Shown here in pieces: positions 1 through 10,458 of a stretch of 64,000 bases of DNA (position 1 is its first letter; every line of letters begins with the position of its first letter). Position numbers and translations under genes: made by a program. Below the pieces are notes generated by a model. It was not told the DNA's origin, did not search any database, and saw only the letters and a program-made list of their open reading frames with translations. The stretch is from Blastococcus sp. CT_GayMR20 (lineage in GTDB: Bacteria; Actinomycetota; Actinomycetes; Mycobacteriales; Geodermatophilaceae): NCBI RefSeq assembly GCF_004570345.1, contig NZ_SPQM01000011.1:7957-71956 (forward strand), in the 5' to 3' direction.

Positions 1-2233
1 TGGGGTTGCCCGGTGCCGCGTGCACAGTGTTGCCCGTGTCGAAGTGCGGCAGGTCCGCGGCCGAGGGCACCAGGTAGTCGACGAACGTGCCCGTGGTCAG
101 GTTGCCGTCGTCGTCGTACACCGCCTCCTCGTAGAGGGCCTGCGCGATGCCCTGGGCAAGGCCGCCGTGCACCTGCCCCTCGACGATGAGCGGGTTGACG
201 ACCACGCCGACGTCGTCCACGGACGCGTACTTGCGGATCTTCACCATGCCGGTCTCGGTGTCGACCTCCATCGCGCAGAGGTGCGTGCCGTGCGGGAAGG
301 AGAAGTTCACCGGGTCGAACGTCGCCTCCGCGTCGATCGACGGCTCCATGTCCTCCGGGAAGTTGTGCGCCGCGAACGTGGCGAGCGCGATCTCCTGGAT
401 CGACAGGCCGGTGCCGGGCGTGCCGCGCACCGAGAAGCTGCCGTTGGCGAAGTCGAGATCGTCCTCGTCGGCCTCGAGCAGGTGCGCGGCGACCCGGCGG
501 GCCTTGGCGACCACCTTGTCCGCGGCCTTCATCACCGCGGCGCCGCCGACCACCAGCGACCGGGACCCGTAGGTGTCCAGGCCGCGCGGGGAGATGGAGG
601 TGTCGCCGTGCAGCACCTCGACGTCCTCGAAGGGGACGCCGAGGGAGTCGGCGACGAGCTGGCTCCACGCCGTCTCGTGCCCCTGCCCGTGCGGCGTGCT
701 GCCGGTGACCACCTCGACCTTGCCCGTGGGCAGCATGCGGATGGAGGCGTTCTCCCAGCCGCCGGCGCCGTAGGACAGCGAGCCCAGCACCCGCGAGGGG
801 GCCAGCCCGCACATCTCGGTGAACGTGGAGATGCCGATGCCCAGCTGGACCGGGTCGTTCGACTCCCGTCGGCGGCGCTGCTCCTCGCGCAGCTCGTCGT
901 AGCCGAGCAGCTGCAGCGCCTGCTGGGTGGCCTGCTCGTAGTCGCCGCTGTCGTACTCGAGCCCGGCCGCGGTCGTGTAGGGGAACTCCTCGGCCTTGAT
1001 CCAGTTCTTGCGGCGCAGCTCGAGCGGGTCCATGCCGAGCTCCACGGCGAGCTCGTCCATGATCCGCTCGATGGCGAAGGTGGCCTCGGGGCGGCCGGCA
1101 CCTCGGTAGGCGTCGGTCGGCACCTTGTTGGTGAAGATGCCCCGGCAGTCGAAGCGGTAGGCCGGGAACTTGTAAATCCCGACGTACATGAAGGCGCCGA
1201 GCACCGGGACGCCCGGGCTGACCAGCCGCAGATAGGCCCCCATGTCGGAGAGGATGCGACAGCGCAAGCCCTTGAGGTTGCCCTCGCGGTCGGATGCGAT
1301 GTCGATGTACTGGATCTGGTCGCGGCCGTGGTGCGCACTCATCAGCGACTCGCTGCGGGTCTCGGTCCACTTGACCGGCTTCCCCAGGCGGCGGGCCACC
1401 AGCAGGCTGATGACCTCCTCGGGCGTGACCTGCAGCTTGCCGCCGAAGCCGCCCCCGACGTCCGGGGCGATCACGCGCAGCTTGTGCTCGGGGATGCCGG
1501 TGATCATCGCCAGCATCACGCGGAGGAGGTGCGGTACCTGGGTCGAGGACCACAGGGTGTAGTTGTCCCCCTGGGGCTGGACCACGGTCGACCGCGGCTC
1601 CATGAAGGCCGGGATCAGCCGCTGCTGGACGAACCGGCGGCTGACGACGACCTCGGCGTCGGCGAACGCCTGGTCGGTGTCGCCGCACGTCCCGGCCTCG
1701 CCGCCGTCGAAGACGAAGTTGAAGCTCTCGTTCGACTCCAGGTGGTCGTGGCACAGCGAGGGCGTCTGCGACGTCGCCTGCTCCATGTCCAGGACGACCG
1801 GCAGCGGGTCGTAGTCCACGTCCACGAGCTCGACGGCATCCTGCGCAGCGGTCTTGCTCCGCGCCACGATCACCGCGACGGCCTCGCCGACGTGGTTGAC
1901 CTCGTCGACGGCGACCGACGGGTGCCCGGGGTTGACCATGTCCGGGGTGACCGGCCAGGCGCACGGGATCGAGCCCTGCTCCTCCTTGAAGTCCTGCCCG
2001 GTGAAGACCGCGACGACGTTCGGCGACTGCTGGGCTGCCGTGACGTCGACATTGGTGATCTTGGCGTGTGCGACGGGGCTGCGGACGACGGCGATGTGCA
2101 GCATCCCCGGCAGGACCATGTTGTCGGTCCACGTGGTCTTTCCGGTGATCAGGCGGGCGTCCTCCTTGCGCCGACGCGCCTTGCCGATCTCCTTCTCGGG
2201 TGCGGCGGTCGCGGGTTCCTCGACGAGCGTCAC
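1..2233 (-). CDS. coxL: CO-dehydrogenase-type large subunit, form II (left-arm copy, 3' end outside window)
   Basis: This is the mirror of the first 744 codons of the gene at 53812-56304, which carries the full annotation. It reads from a GTG at 2233 toward the window start. The last 86 codons lie outside, so I cannot tell whether this copy is complete. The form II active-site loop AYRGAGR is present (about 1091-1111). Its GTG overlaps the coxS stop codon. Confidence 0.9.
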   Translation of the reverse strand, partial: MTLVEEPATAAPEKEIGKARRRKEDARLITGKTTWTDNMVLPGMLHIAVVRSPVAHAKITNVDVTAAQQSPNVVAVFTGQDFKEEQGSIPCAWPVTPDMVNPGHPSVAVDEVNHVGEAVAVIVARSKTAAQDAVELVDVDYDPLPVVLDMEQATSQTPSLCHDHLESNESFNFVFDGGEAGTCGDTDQAFADAEVVVSRRFVQQRLIPAFMEPRSTVVQPQGDNYTLWSSTQVPHLLRVMLAMITGIPEHKLRVIAPDVGGGFGGKLQVTPEEVISLLVARRLGKPVKWTETRSESLMSAHHGRDQIQYIDIASDREGNLKGLRCRILSDMGAYLRLVSPGVPVLGAFMYVGIYKFPAYRFDCRGIFTNKVPTDAYRGAGRPEATFAIERIMDELAVELGMDPLELRRKNWIKAEEFPYTTAAGLEYDSGDYEQATQQALQLLGYDELREEQRRRRESNDPVQLGIGISTFTEMCGLAPSRVLGSLSYGAGGWENASIRMLPTGKVEVVTGSTPHGQGHETAWSQLVADSLGVPFEDVEVLHGDTSISPRGLDTYGSRSLVVGGAAVMKAADKVVAKARRVAAHLLEADEDDLDFANGSFSVRGTPGTGLSIQEIALATFAAHNFPEDMEPSIDAEATFDPVNFSFPHGTHLCAMEVDTETGMVKIRKYASVDDVGVVVNPLIVEGQVHGGLAQGIAQALYEEAVYDDDGNLTTGTFVDYLVPSAADLPHFDTGNTVHAAPGNP

Positions 2234-2736
2234 GACTGCGCTCCCAGCGTCTCGGCAGTGGCCGGGCGCCCGTTCATCTCCGCGGCGGCCTGCTGCACCG
2301 CGCGGACGATGTTCTGGTAGCCGGTACAGCGGCAGAGGTTGCCCTCGATGCCCTCGCGGACCTCGTCCTCGCTCGGGTCGGGGTTGTCGTTCACGAGGTC
2401 GATCGAGGCCATGATCATCCCGGGGGTGCAGAACCCGCACTGCAGGCCGTGCATCTCGTGGAACGCCTTCTGCATCGGGTGCAGGTCGCCCTGCGGTGAG
2501 GCGATCCCCTCGATCGTGGTCACCTCGCTGCCGTCGGCCTGGACGGCGAAGACGGTGCAGCTCTTCACGGCCTCGCCGTCGAGGTGCACGGTGCAGGCGC
2601 CGCAGTTGCTGGTGTCGCAGCCGACGACGGTGCCGACCTTGCCCAACTGCTCGCGCAGGTAGTGGACGAGAAGCGTCCGCGGTTCGACGTCGTCGCTGTA
2701 GGACGCGCCGTCGACCCGCACAGAAATCTGGGTCAC
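2230..2736 (-). CDS. coxS: CO-dehydrogenase-type small [2Fe-2S] subunit (left-arm copy)
   Basis: Identical mirror of 53309-53815: 168 residues with eight cysteines for two [2Fe-2S] clusters (C40, C45, C48, C60 and C100, C103, C135, C137). It begins with GTG five bases after the repeat-borne ribosome binding site at 2742-2760 and overlaps coxL by four bases. Confidence 0.9.
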   Translation of the reverse strand: MTQISVRVDGASYSDDVEPRTLLVHYLREQLGKVGTVVGCDTSNCGACTVHLDGEAVKSCTVFAVQADGSEVTTIEGIASPQGDLHPMQKAFHEMHGLQCGFCTPGMIMASIDLVNDNPDPSEDEVREGIEGNLCRCTGYQNIVRAVQQAAAEMNGRPATAETLGAQS

Positions 2737-3038
2737 GAGGTCTCCTCGCCGGCGCTCGTCGTCCCCGTGCCCCGGGGTGCTGCGCCCCTGCATGACCTCG
2801 CTGGCTCGGTCATCGAACCTCCGCTCTGAGGTGTGGCCCCGGTCACTTCCGGAGTACGGGCGGAGTCTGACCCCGCCGAGGCCACTTAGGCCACGCTTAC
2901 CTCGGGTCTTTGGACCCTGCTCTCCGCGGATGCGGCAGAGACCGGCCAAACAGCGGCGAAATCGGGGAGGAGATGAGGACGACGGGGGCGCGCGTGCGGG
3001 GAATCGCAACGTTGCAGCGTCGTTGCAGCGCGCCCGGG
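2737..3038. other. Intergenic region between mfs and coxS (left-arm copy)
   Basis: Mirror of 53007-53308. It holds no gene. It contains a repeated GCTGCAACG word with a GCAACGTTGC palindrome near 3006-3029, and the hairpin plus Shine-Dalgarno repeat element at 2742-2813. Confidence 0.7.
2742..2813 (-). repeat. REP-like hairpin/RBS element upstream of coxS (left-arm copy)
   Basis: Mirror of 53232-53303. A six-base stem flanks GAGCCAGCGA, followed by the 19-base GACGAGCG...GCGAGGAG block that supplies the coxS ribosome binding site. Confidence 0.7.
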
Positions 3039-4289
3039 CTACGCGGCGGACGCGGTGGCCGCCTGCTCCCGCGGGAGGTGCACCGGAGCGGCCGCCGGCC
3101 CGCGACGGCGCAGCACCGCCGAGACCGCGAGCGGGACCAGCCCGGCGGCGGCGAGCCCCGCACCCACGACGCTCGGCGCGCGGTAGCCCAGGCCGGCGGC
3201 GATCACCAGGCCGCCCAGCCACGCGCCCAGGGCGTTGGCCAGGTTGAGCGCGGAGTGGTTGAGAGCGGCACCGAGCATCTGCGCGTCCCCGGCGGTCTCC
3301 ATGAGCCGCATCTGGAGCAGCACGGCCAGGGAGGAGGCGGCGACCGACACCAGGAGGACGCCGACGAACAGGCCCGGCGCCCACGGCGAGACCAGGGCGA
3401 CGACGGCCAGCAGCACCCCGAGCACGACGAGGCTGGCGACGAGCGACCGGAAGAGCGCCAGGTCGGCGAGCCGCCCGCCGAGCGCCGTCCCGATGACGCC
3501 TCCGGCGCCGTAGACGAACAGCACCCACGGCACGGTCCCGCGCGAGAGCGCGGCGACGTCGGTCACGACCGGCGCGATGTAGCTGTACAGGGCGAACATG
3601 CCGCCGAAGCCGACGACGCCGACCAGCAGCGTCAGCAGCACCTGGGGCCGGCGGAGCGCGGCCAGCTCACCGCGGACCGTCGCCTCGCACCGGCCGGGCG
3701 TCGAGGGCACCACGGCGAGGACCGCGGCCACGGTCAGCGCGGCCAGGACCACGACGGTCCAGTACGCCGAGCGCCAGCCCAGTTGCTGCCCCAGCCAGGT
3801 GGCCGCCGGCACGCCCGTGAGCATCGCGGCGGCGAGGCCGAGGAGGACCGAACTGACCGCCCGGCCACGCAGGCGCGGGGCGACCAGCGAGGCGGCGACC
3901 AGCGAGGCGACCCCGAAGTAGGCGCCGTGCGGCAGGCCGCTCAGGAACCGGGCGACCAGCAGGGTGCGGTAGCCGGGGGCGACGGCGGTGAGCAGGTTGC
4001 CGACCAGGAACGCCGTCATGAGGCCGACGAGCAGGGCCCGGCGAGGGAGCCGCGCGCTCAGCGCGGCGATGACCGGGGCGCCGACGACGACCCCGAGCGC
4101 GTAGACGGAGATGACGTGCCCTGCCGACGGGATGTCGACGCCCACCCCGTCGGCGATGTCGGGCAGCACGCCCATCGTCACGAACTCCGTGGTGCCGATC
4201 GCGAAGCCGCCGAGCGCCAGGGCCACGACGGCGACCACGGTCCGTACGGTGCTGAGCGGGCGGTCCGTCGACAGCGGTGGGGCACTCAC
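3039..4289 (-). CDS. MFS transporter, DHA1/AraJ-like (left-arm copy)
   Basis: Identical mirror of 51756-53006. The [14 protein letters not shown] segment in the first helix is typical of the sugar-efflux/AraJ branch of DHA1 exporters. The start is uncertain: GTG at 4289 or ATG at 4322. Confidence 0.85.
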   Translation of the reverse strand: MSAPPLSTDRPLSTVRTVVAVVALALGGFAIGTTEFVTMGVLPDIADGVGVDIPSAGHVISVYALGVVVGAPVIAALSARLPRRALLVGLMTAFLVGNLLTAVAPGYRTLLVARFLSGLPHGAYFGVASLVAASLVAPRLRGRAVSSVLLGLAAAMLTGVPAATWLGQQLGWRSAYWTVVVLAALTVAAVLAVVPSTPGRCEATVRGELAALRRPQVLLTLLVGVVGFGGMFALYSYIAPVVTDVAALSRGTVPWVLFVYGAGGVIGTALGGRLADLALFRSLVASLVVLGVLLAVVALVSPWAPGLFVGVLLVSVAASSLAVLLQMRLMETAGDAQMLGAALNHSALNLANALGAWLGGLVIAAGLGYRAPSVVGAGLAAAGLVPLAVSAVLRRRGPAAAPVHLPREQAATASAA

Positions 4290-4332
4290 TCCACGAGCCA
4301 AGTGCGCAGCCCGCCCGGGCATTCCCGGGGAG

Positions 4333-5664
4333 TCAGCGGGTGCGTGTCGCGCGCCTCAGGCGCAACAGGTGCTCCGCGGCGACCGCCCGGCGCGGGGAGC
4401 TGGCCGGCAGCCAGTCGAGGCACGTCTGCCAGACAGCGACGTCGTCCCTGGCCTCGGGCAGCTGTGCGTAGCGGAGCAGCAGCTCGGGGCGGCGGCTGCG
4501 CAGCACCGCCTGCCGGAGGAGCGCCCCCACCCGCTCGCGGGCGACCGCGACGCCGGGCGCGCGCGAGCCGGGCAGCACTGCACCCGGATAACGCTCCAGC
4601 GCCGAGCCGACCGACCCGCGGGCCAGCAGCCTGCGGACCTGGTCGAGATCGGTGTCGATCGGGCCGAGCAGCCGATAGGGACGCGAGCCCACCTGGTCGG
4701 CGCCGACCAGCCGGCGCAGGCGGGAGAGCTCGGCCCGCACGGTGACGGCCGCGGCCTCCCCCCGGTGGCACTCGGCGGCCAGCTGGGCGGTGGTCCGGCC
4801 CTCCCCTGCCACGGCCGCCTCGGCGAGCAGGAGGAGGAGCTCCGAGTGGCGCAGCGACAGCTCGAGCGGACCGGTCGGCAACGTCAGGCGCGCCCGCTCG
4901 CGGCCCAGGACGTCGAGCCGCGGCGCCAGCCGCTGCAGCGGCGGGGGAGCGGGACGGCGGCCGTGCTGCAGCTGCTCGCGGCGCTGCCAGCGGAGCTCGG
5001 ACTCCACCGCCGCGACCGTCGCCCGCACCAGCGTGAGCACGTGCGGGCTGGCGACGTGGTCGCCGCCGGTGACGTCGATGGCGCCGAGCAGGACGCCGGT
5101 CACCGGGTCGTGCACGGGTGCGGCCGAGCAGCTCCACGGCTGCACCGGACGGCGGAAGTGCTCGCTGCCGTAGAACTGGACGGCGTGGTCGATGGCCAGC
5201 GCCGTGCCTGGGGCGTTGGTGCCGGCGACGTCCTCCGACCAGCGGGCGCCGGCGACGAAGTTCATGCCCTCCGCCCGCGAGCGCAGGCCCGCGTCGCCCT
5301 CCACCCACAGCATCCGGCCACCGGCGTCGGTGACCGCGACGATCATCCGGTCGGCCTCGGCGTCCTGGACCAGCAGCCGGCGGATCACCGGCATGACCGG
5401 CGCCAGCGGATGGGCCTCCCGGTAGGCGATCAGCTCGTCGTCCAGGAGGTCGACCGGCGGCGACCCGCCGTCCGGGTCCACGCCGTTGCCCAGCGACCGC
5501 CGCCAGGACTCCCGGACCACCGACCGGACGGCGTCGTCGGCCGGGTCACCATCGGGGAGGGAGCCCGTGACGAGCCGCTCGTGGGCAGCGCGCAGCCGCC
5601 GGGTGAGAGCCGGGCTGGGCCGTCCCGAGGGGAGGGCCAGCCAGGGGTTCACAGCCGGGGGCAC
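4333..5664 (-). CDS. GAF-domain transcriptional regulator, AcoR-like N-terminus (left-arm copy)
   Basis: Identical mirror of 50381-51712: 443 residues with an AcoR-type GAF domain (GTNAPGTALA) and a C-terminal winged-helix-like segment, and no sigma-54 ATPase domain. It starts at GTG 5664 after a GGAG motif. Confidence 0.8.
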   Translation of the reverse strand: MPPAVNPWLALPSGRPSPALTRRLRAAHERLVTGSLPDGDPADDAVRSVVRESWRRSLGNGVDPDGGSPPVDLLDDELIAYREAHPLAPVMPVIRRLLVQDAEADRMIVAVTDAGGRMLWVEGDAGLRSRAEGMNFVAGARWSEDVAGTNAPGTALAIDHAVQFYGSEHFRRPVQPWSCSAAPVHDPVTGVLLGAIDVTGGDHVASPHVLTLVRATVAAVESELRWQRREQLQHGRRPAPPPLQRLAPRLDVLGRERARLTLPTGPLELSLRHSELLLLLAEAAVAGEGRTTAQLAAECHRGEAAAVTVRAELSRLRRLVGADQVGSRPYRLLGPIDTDLDQVRRLLARGSVGSALERYPGAVLPGSRAPGVAVARERVGALLRQAVLRSRRPELLLRYAQLPEARDDVAVWQTCLDWLPASSPRRAVAAEHLLRLRRATRTR

Positions 5665-5734
5665 GGGATGCTCCGCCAACGGTGGCTCATGTCCGGCCCA
5701 TCGTGGCTGCTGACGGGCCTTTCCACCAGAGATC

Positions 5735-5751
5735 CGGTTGCAGGCAACCGA
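5735..5751. promoter_or_regulatory. 7-bp dyad upstream of the GAF regulator (left-arm copy)
   Basis: Mirror of 50295-50310: CGGTTGC and GCAACCG separated by two bases, in the gap between the Bcr-type exporter and the GAF regulator. A possible operator; the binding protein is unknown. Confidence 0.45.
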
Positions 5752-5761
5752 ACCCGGACGC

Positions 5762-7048
5762 TCAGGAAGCGGCGCCCGGGCCCCTCGGGTCCCCGGGGAG
5801 GGGCAGCCGCCACGGCCGGACGGCGGCGAGGACGGCCAGCGCGAGAACCAGCGCGGTCCCGATGACCGATCCGATCGCGAGGGCGTCGTTGCCGAGCAGG
5901 CCGACGACGGGGGAGACGACGGCGCCCACGCCGAACTGGATGGCGCCGAGGAGCGCGGCGGCCGTGCCGGCGCTGTCACCGTGCCGGGAGAGCGCCAGGG
6001 CCGGCGCGTTGGGCAGCGCGATCCCGCACGCGAAGAGCACCGCCCAGAGGCTGCCGGCCACGGCCCACAGCCCGCCGGTCCCCGTCGCCGAGACGCCGAC
6101 GAGCGCCGCCCCGCCGGCCAGGCCGGCCAGCGTGCCGGCGACGAGCAGGTGCGCGGGGGACCAGCGGCGGAGCAGCACCGGGTTGAGCTGCGTGGCAGCG
6201 ATGAGCCAGACCGCCCCGGCGCCGAACAGCAGACCGAACTGCTGCTCGTCGAGCCCGAACTCCTCCTGGTAGACGAAGGCCGAGCCCGACACGTAGCTGA
6301 ACAGGCCGGCCATGGTCAGCCCGGCGACGAGCACCAGGCCGAGGTAGGTGCGGTCGCGGAAGAGCGCCCGGTAGCCGCCCAGCGTCCCGCGGACGCCGGC
6401 GCTCGTGCGCCGGGCGGGCGGCAGGGTCTCCCGGAGGAAGAACCACCCGACGGTGACCATCACCGCCCCGTAGGCGGCGAGGACGGCGAAGATCCCGCGC
6501 CAGGACGTGAACCGCAGGAGCTCCCCGCCGATGGTCGGGGCGAGCACCGGGGCCGCGCCGAGCACGAGGAACAGCCGCGAGAGCATCGTCGCGGCCGCGC
6601 GGCCGTCGAAGAGGTCGCGGACGATGGCGAGTGCGATCACCGCGCCGGCCGCCGTCCCCACGCCCTGGAGCACCCGCAGCGCGCCGAGGACGGCGATGTT
6701 CGGCGCGACCAGGACCAGCAGCGAGGCGACCACGTGCAGCGCGGTCCCGGCGAGCAGCGGTCCCCGTCGGCCGAGGGCGTCCGACAGCGGCCCGAGCACG
6801 AGCTGGCCGAGCGCGAGTCCGACCAGCGTGCCGGTGAGCGTGAGCTGCACGGTGGCCGAGGTCGTGGCGAGCTGGTCGGTGATCGTCGGCAGGGCCGGGA
6901 GGTACATGTCGATGGTGAGCGGCCCGAGCGCCACGAAGGCGCCGAGCAGCAGGGCGAGGCGGGCGGTTCCCGGACGGGCGGGTTCCCGGGTGGGCAGCTC
7001 GGCGGCCGGCAGATCTGCGGCGCCCGGCCGCTCCTGGGTGGTGGTCAC
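5762..7048 (-). CDS. MFS drug transporter, Bcr/CflA type (left-arm copy)
   Basis: Identical mirror of 48997-50283: 428 residues with about twelve membrane segments. The first helix contains LTIDMYLPALP, the hallmark of Bcr/CflA exporters, and motif A (GPLSDALGRRG) follows helix 2. Confidence 0.88.
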   Translation of the reverse strand: MTTTQERPGAADLPAAELPTREPARPGTARLALLLGAFVALGPLTIDMYLPALPTITDQLATTSATVQLTLTGTLVGLALGQLVLGPLSDALGRRGPLLAGTALHVVASLLVLVAPNIAVLGALRVLQGVGTAAGAVIALAIVRDLFDGRAAATMLSRLFLVLGAAPVLAPTIGGELLRFTSWRGIFAVLAAYGAVMVTVGWFFLRETLPPARRTSAGVRGTLGGYRALFRDRTYLGLVLVAGLTMAGLFSYVSGSAFVYQEEFGLDEQQFGLLFGAGAVWLIAATQLNPVLLRRWSPAHLLVAGTLAGLAGGAALVGVSATGTGGLWAVAGSLWAVLFACGIALPNAPALALSRHGDSAGTAAALLGAIQFGVGAVVSPVVGLLGNDALAIGSVIGTALVLALAVLAAVRPWRLPLPGDPRGPGAAS

Positions 7049-7212
7049 GAGGTCCCTCGTTCGATCGTCGATGACGCGGGGCCTTCGTCGGCGCGTTCCG
7101 CAGTACGGACGGCGACAAGCGCATCCGGTCCCGGCTCATTCCGGACGCGCCGGGAGGGGTGACCGGGGACTCCTCGCCCGCGCGGCGACGGGACGGGCCA
7201 CCCGGGCAGGGG

Positions 7213-7749
7213 TCATCGCCCGCCGAGCACCTCGTCGGTGGTCACGAGCTCGACCAGCGGCGCGTAGAGACTCATGACCCGCAGCGCGCGGTCGTGGTCG
7301 TCGTCCCCCGATCCGGCACAGGCGTCGGTGACGACGCGGACCTTCAGGCCGGCGTCGGCCGCCGGGAGCACCGTGGAGATGACGCAGCAGTCGGTGGCCA
7401 CCCCGGTGACGGTGAGCGGGCCGTCGCCCACGATCCCGGCGAGCTCGGGGCCCCACTTGCCGAAGGTGGTGGTCGTGACGACGGGCTGCGCGCCCGGGTC
7501 CTCGACCAGCTGGTAGAGCCGCGCGTCCTGCGGCACGAGGGCGAAGGAGAACTGCTCGTAGTACTCCACCCAGGCGCCCGCCGGTTCGCCCGGCGCCACG
7601 AACCGCGTCCAGACGACGCGGTCGCCGAAGCCCTCGACCAGCCGGCGGACGCGCGGCCGGATCTCGGCGAACCGGGGCGCCGTCCACGGGGAGTCCTCGT
7701 CGCCGAAGACGTGCTGCAGATCGACGACGACGAGCCAGCCGTCGGTCAC
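7213..7749 (-). CDS. Isochorismatase-family cysteine hydrolase (left-arm copy)
   Basis: Identical mirror of 48296-48832: 178 residues with the Asp10, Lys98, Cys122 triad of the isochorismatase/nicotinamidase fold. Its GTG overlaps the stop of the NCS1 permease. Confidence 0.87.
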   Translation of the reverse strand: MTDGWLVVVDLQHVFGDEDSPWTAPRFAEIRPRVRRLVEGFGDRVVWTRFVAPGEPAGAWVEYYEQFSFALVPQDARLYQLVEDPGAQPVVTTTTFGKWGPELAGIVGDGPLTVTGVATDCCVISTVLPAADAGLKVRVVTDACAGSGDDDHDRALRVMSLYAPLVELVTTDEVLGGR

Positions 7750-9236
7750 CGGGACAGCTCCGCCTGCTCCTGGGCCCGGACCGCCGGCCCGCGGAGCGCG
7801 AGGGTGCCGAGCAGGCCGATGAGGAAGGCCGCGAGGACGCCGAGGTTCGCGAAGGCCCACGAGCCGTCCCGCCCGCCCAGCCCGGAGGGCTCCAGGAGGT
7901 AGCCCTGCCAGTCGAGCCACTCCGCGAAGGTGTTGGTGACCAGACCCCACCCGACGACAGTCCCGACGAGCAGCAGGACCAGCGGCACCGGCTGCACGCT
8001 GCCGTAGCGGCCGCGGGGGTCGAACAGTTCCCGCTCCGCGTAGTCGCGCTTCCGCAGCGCCAGGTCGGCCAGCATGATGCCGCACCATGCCGCGATGGGG
8101 ACGCCGAGCGTGATCAGGAAGCCCTGGAACGGTCCGATGAAGTCGTCGGCGAAGAAGACGACGGCGACCGTCCCGATGACCATCAGGACGCCGTCGATCA
8201 TGGCGGCGACCGGGCGGGGGACGCGCACCCCGGCAGCCAGCAGCGAGAGGCCGGACGAGTAGATGTCCAGCAGCGCCCCGCCGATCAGGCCGAGGACGAC
8301 GACCAGGATGAACGGCACGAGGAACCAGGTCGGCAGGATCGTGCCGAGCGCGCCGATCGGGTCGAGGCCGATGGCCGCGGACAGCTCGGGGTCCGAGCCG
8401 GCCAGCAGGAGCCCCGTGACGAGCAGGATCACCGGGGCGAGCGCGCCGCCGAACGTGGTCCAGCCGACGACCCCGGCGGTCGAGGCGTGCCGGGGGAGGT
8501 ACCGCGAGTAGTCGGCGGCGGCGTTCACCCAGCCGAAGCCGTAGCCGGTCATGGCCAGCACCAGGGCACCGATGAAGGCGGCCGTGGAGCCCGACGGCGC
8601 CGACGAGACCGCCGACCAGTCGATCTCCGGCGCCACCAGCGCGACGTACACGACGGTGAGCACTCCGGTGACGACGGTGATGACGGTCTGCATGCGGATG
8701 ATCAGGTCGAACCCGAGGACCCCGCCCACGACGACGAGCCCGGCGACCACGAGCAGGGCGACCACCTCGGTGGCGGTGCCACCGCCCCAGCCGAGCTGGG
8801 TGAACACGGTGGACGTCGCCAGCGTGGCCAGCGAGACCAGTGCCGTCTCCCAGCCGACCGTCAGGATCCAGGACAGCACCGACGGCACCTTGTTGCCGTT
8901 CACCCCGAAGGCCGCACGGCTGAGCACCAGGGTCGGCGCGGACCCGCGCTTGCCGGCGATGGCGACCAGCCCGCAGAGCAGGAAGGAGACGACGATGCCG
9001 ACGACCCCGGCGATCACGGCCTGCCAGAACGAGATGCCGAAACCGAGCAGGAACGAGCCGTAGGCCAGCCCGAGCACGCTGACGTTGGCGCCGAACCAGG
9101 GCCAGAAGAGCTGCCGCGGGGTGCCCTTGCGCTCGCTCTCGTCGATGACGTTGATGCCGTTGGTCTCGACCGCCACTCGCGGCGTCGGTACCTCGAGGCC
9201 GGGACCGGTCAGGTCGTGCTCCGCTCGCTGAGACAT
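7746..9236 (-). CDS. NCS1-family purine/cytosine permease (left-arm copy)
   Basis: Identical mirror of 46809-48299: 496 residues, about twelve membrane segments, ATG preceded by a GGAGG motif. It is translationally coupled to the hydrolase downstream. Confidence 0.88.
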   Translation of the reverse strand: MSQRAEHDLTGPGLEVPTPRVAVETNGINVIDESERKGTPRQLFWPWFGANVSVLGLAYGSFLLGFGISFWQAVIAGVVGIVVSFLLCGLVAIAGKRGSAPTLVLSRAAFGVNGNKVPSVLSWILTVGWETALVSLATLATSTVFTQLGWGGGTATEVVALLVVAGLVVVGGVLGFDLIIRMQTVITVVTGVLTVVYVALVAPEIDWSAVSSAPSGSTAAFIGALVLAMTGYGFGWVNAAADYSRYLPRHASTAGVVGWTTFGGALAPVILLVTGLLLAGSDPELSAAIGLDPIGALGTILPTWFLVPFILVVVLGLIGGALLDIYSSGLSLLAAGVRVPRPVAAMIDGVLMVIGTVAVVFFADDFIGPFQGFLITLGVPIAAWCGIMLADLALRKRDYAERELFDPRGRYGSVQPVPLVLLLVGTVVGWGLVTNTFAEWLDWQGYLLEPSGLGGRDGSWAFANLGVLAAFLIGLLGTLALRGPAVRAQEQAELSR

Positions 9237-9354
9237 CGTGTCCGTCCTCCGGTCCGGGGCGCCCTGTCGCGCTCGGCACAGTAACCGCGGCGGGCAGGGT
9301 CGCCCGCCGGGGCGGGCCGTGGACGGGGTGGCGACCCAGCCGTGACGATCCTGT

Positions 9355-9372
9355 GGTAAGGTGAGCCTTACC
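9355..9372. promoter_or_regulatory. IdeR/DtxR-type iron box (left-arm copy)
   Basis: A perfect seven-base dyad, GGTAAGG-TGAG-CCTTACC, ending 21 bases before the ATG of the siderophore-binding lipoprotein. It resembles the TTAGGTTAGSCTAACCTAA operator of iron-dependent DtxR/IdeR repressors. Mirror of 46673-46690. Confidence 0.8.
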
Positions 9373-9393
9373 TATCTGCCTGGAGGAGCTCCC

Positions 9394-10395
9394 ATGCCGA
9401 CCCGTCCGGCCGTCCCGGCCACCCTGCCGGCCACCCTGATGGCCGGCCTGCTGGTCCTCGCCGGGTGCGGCGGCGCCTCCGGCGACGACGGCGGCCCCGA
9501 CGCCGGGAGCAGCACCTCCTCCGGAGCCTTCCCCGTGACCGTGAGCACCGCATTCGGCGACGTCACGGTCGAGGAGGAGCCGACGCGCGTGGTGGCGCTT
9601 GGCTGGTCGGACGCGGAGACGTCGCTGGCGCTGGGCGTTCAGCCGGTCGGCGTCAGCGACTGGCTCGCCGTCGGCGGCGACGGTCTCGGCGACTGGGTCG
9701 AGGAGGGCTACGACGAGGCGCCGGAGATCATCGAGACGCTGGAGCCCAGCTACGAGGCGATCGCGGCGCTCGAGCCCGATCTCATCCTCGACACCCGCTC
9801 CCCCGCCACCCAGGAGCGCTACGACCTGCTGAGCGCCATCGCTCCCACGATCGGGCAGCCCGAGGGCGTCGACCCGTACCTGACCACCTGGCAGCAGCAG
9901 CTGGAGATGGTCGGCCGGGCGCTGGGCAGGTCGGACGAGGCGGCCGACCTGGCGACGCAGGTCGAGCAGGCGTTCACCGACGCCGCCGCGGAGCACCCGG
10001 AGTTCGCCGGCACGGAGGTGGCCGTGGGCGCCTACTCGTCCGAGGGTTTCGGCGCGTACGTGCGCGGCGACGCACGCGTCGAGTTCATGGAGGATCTGGG
10101 CTTCAGGAACAAGACGGCCATCGACGACCTCTCGACCGGCGGCTTCTTCGTGCCGGTCAGCGACGAGCAGCTCGACCTGCTCGACGCGGAGCTGACCGTC
10201 GTCTTCCCGATCTTCGTCGAGGCCTCGGAGTTCACCTCCGACCCGCTGTGGCAGAGCCTGCCGTGGGTGCAGGGCGGGCACGCCGTCGTCCTGGACGACG
10301 TCACCGTGCTCAACGCCTTCTCCAGCGCCTCGGCGCCCGGCCTGCTCTACGCCCTGGAGACCGTGGTCCCGATGTTCGCCGAGAGCCTCGACTGA
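9394..10395 (+). CDS. Iron-siderophore ABC transporter substrate-binding lipoprotein (left-arm copy)
   Basis: Identical mirror of 45650-46651: 333 residues with lipobox LAGC (Cys25) and a periplasmic-binding fold of the FecB/FepB class. The ATG follows GGAGGAG at five bases and sits just behind the iron box at 9355-9372. Confidence 0.9.
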   Translation: MPTRPAVPATLPATLMAGLLVLAGCGGASGDDGGPDAGSSTSSGAFPVTVSTAFGDVTVEEEPTRVVALGWSDAETSLALGVQPVGVSDWLAVGGDGLGDWVEEGYDEAPEIIETLEPSYEAIAALEPDLILDTRSPATQERYDLLSAIAPTIGQPEGVDPYLTTWQQQLEMVGRALGRSDEAADLATQVEQAFTDAAAEHPEFAGTEVAVGAYSSEGFGAYVRGDARVEFMEDLGFRNKTAIDDLSTGGFFVPVSDEQLDLLDAELTVVFPIFVEASEFTSDPLWQSLPWVQGGHAVVLDDVTVLNAFSSASAPGLLYALETVVPMFAESLD

Positions 10396-10458
10396 CTCGC
10401 GGGGCTCAGCGCGGCCGCAGGAAGCACCCGACCGCGTGTCGTCCGGAGGACGACCCCC

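Noticed and set aside
20..2320. Very long open frames antisense to coxL (20-2320 plus; 53725-56664 minus)
   Set aside because: They show Arg/Val/His/Asp-rich shadow composition with no domain, a by-product of high GC third positions opposite a real gene.
2910..4745. Long frame antisense to the MFS gene and the GAF regulator
   Set aside because: Low-complexity Arg/Gly/Asp/Gln translation; the opposite strand carries clear transporter helices. The same holds for its mirror at 51300-53135.
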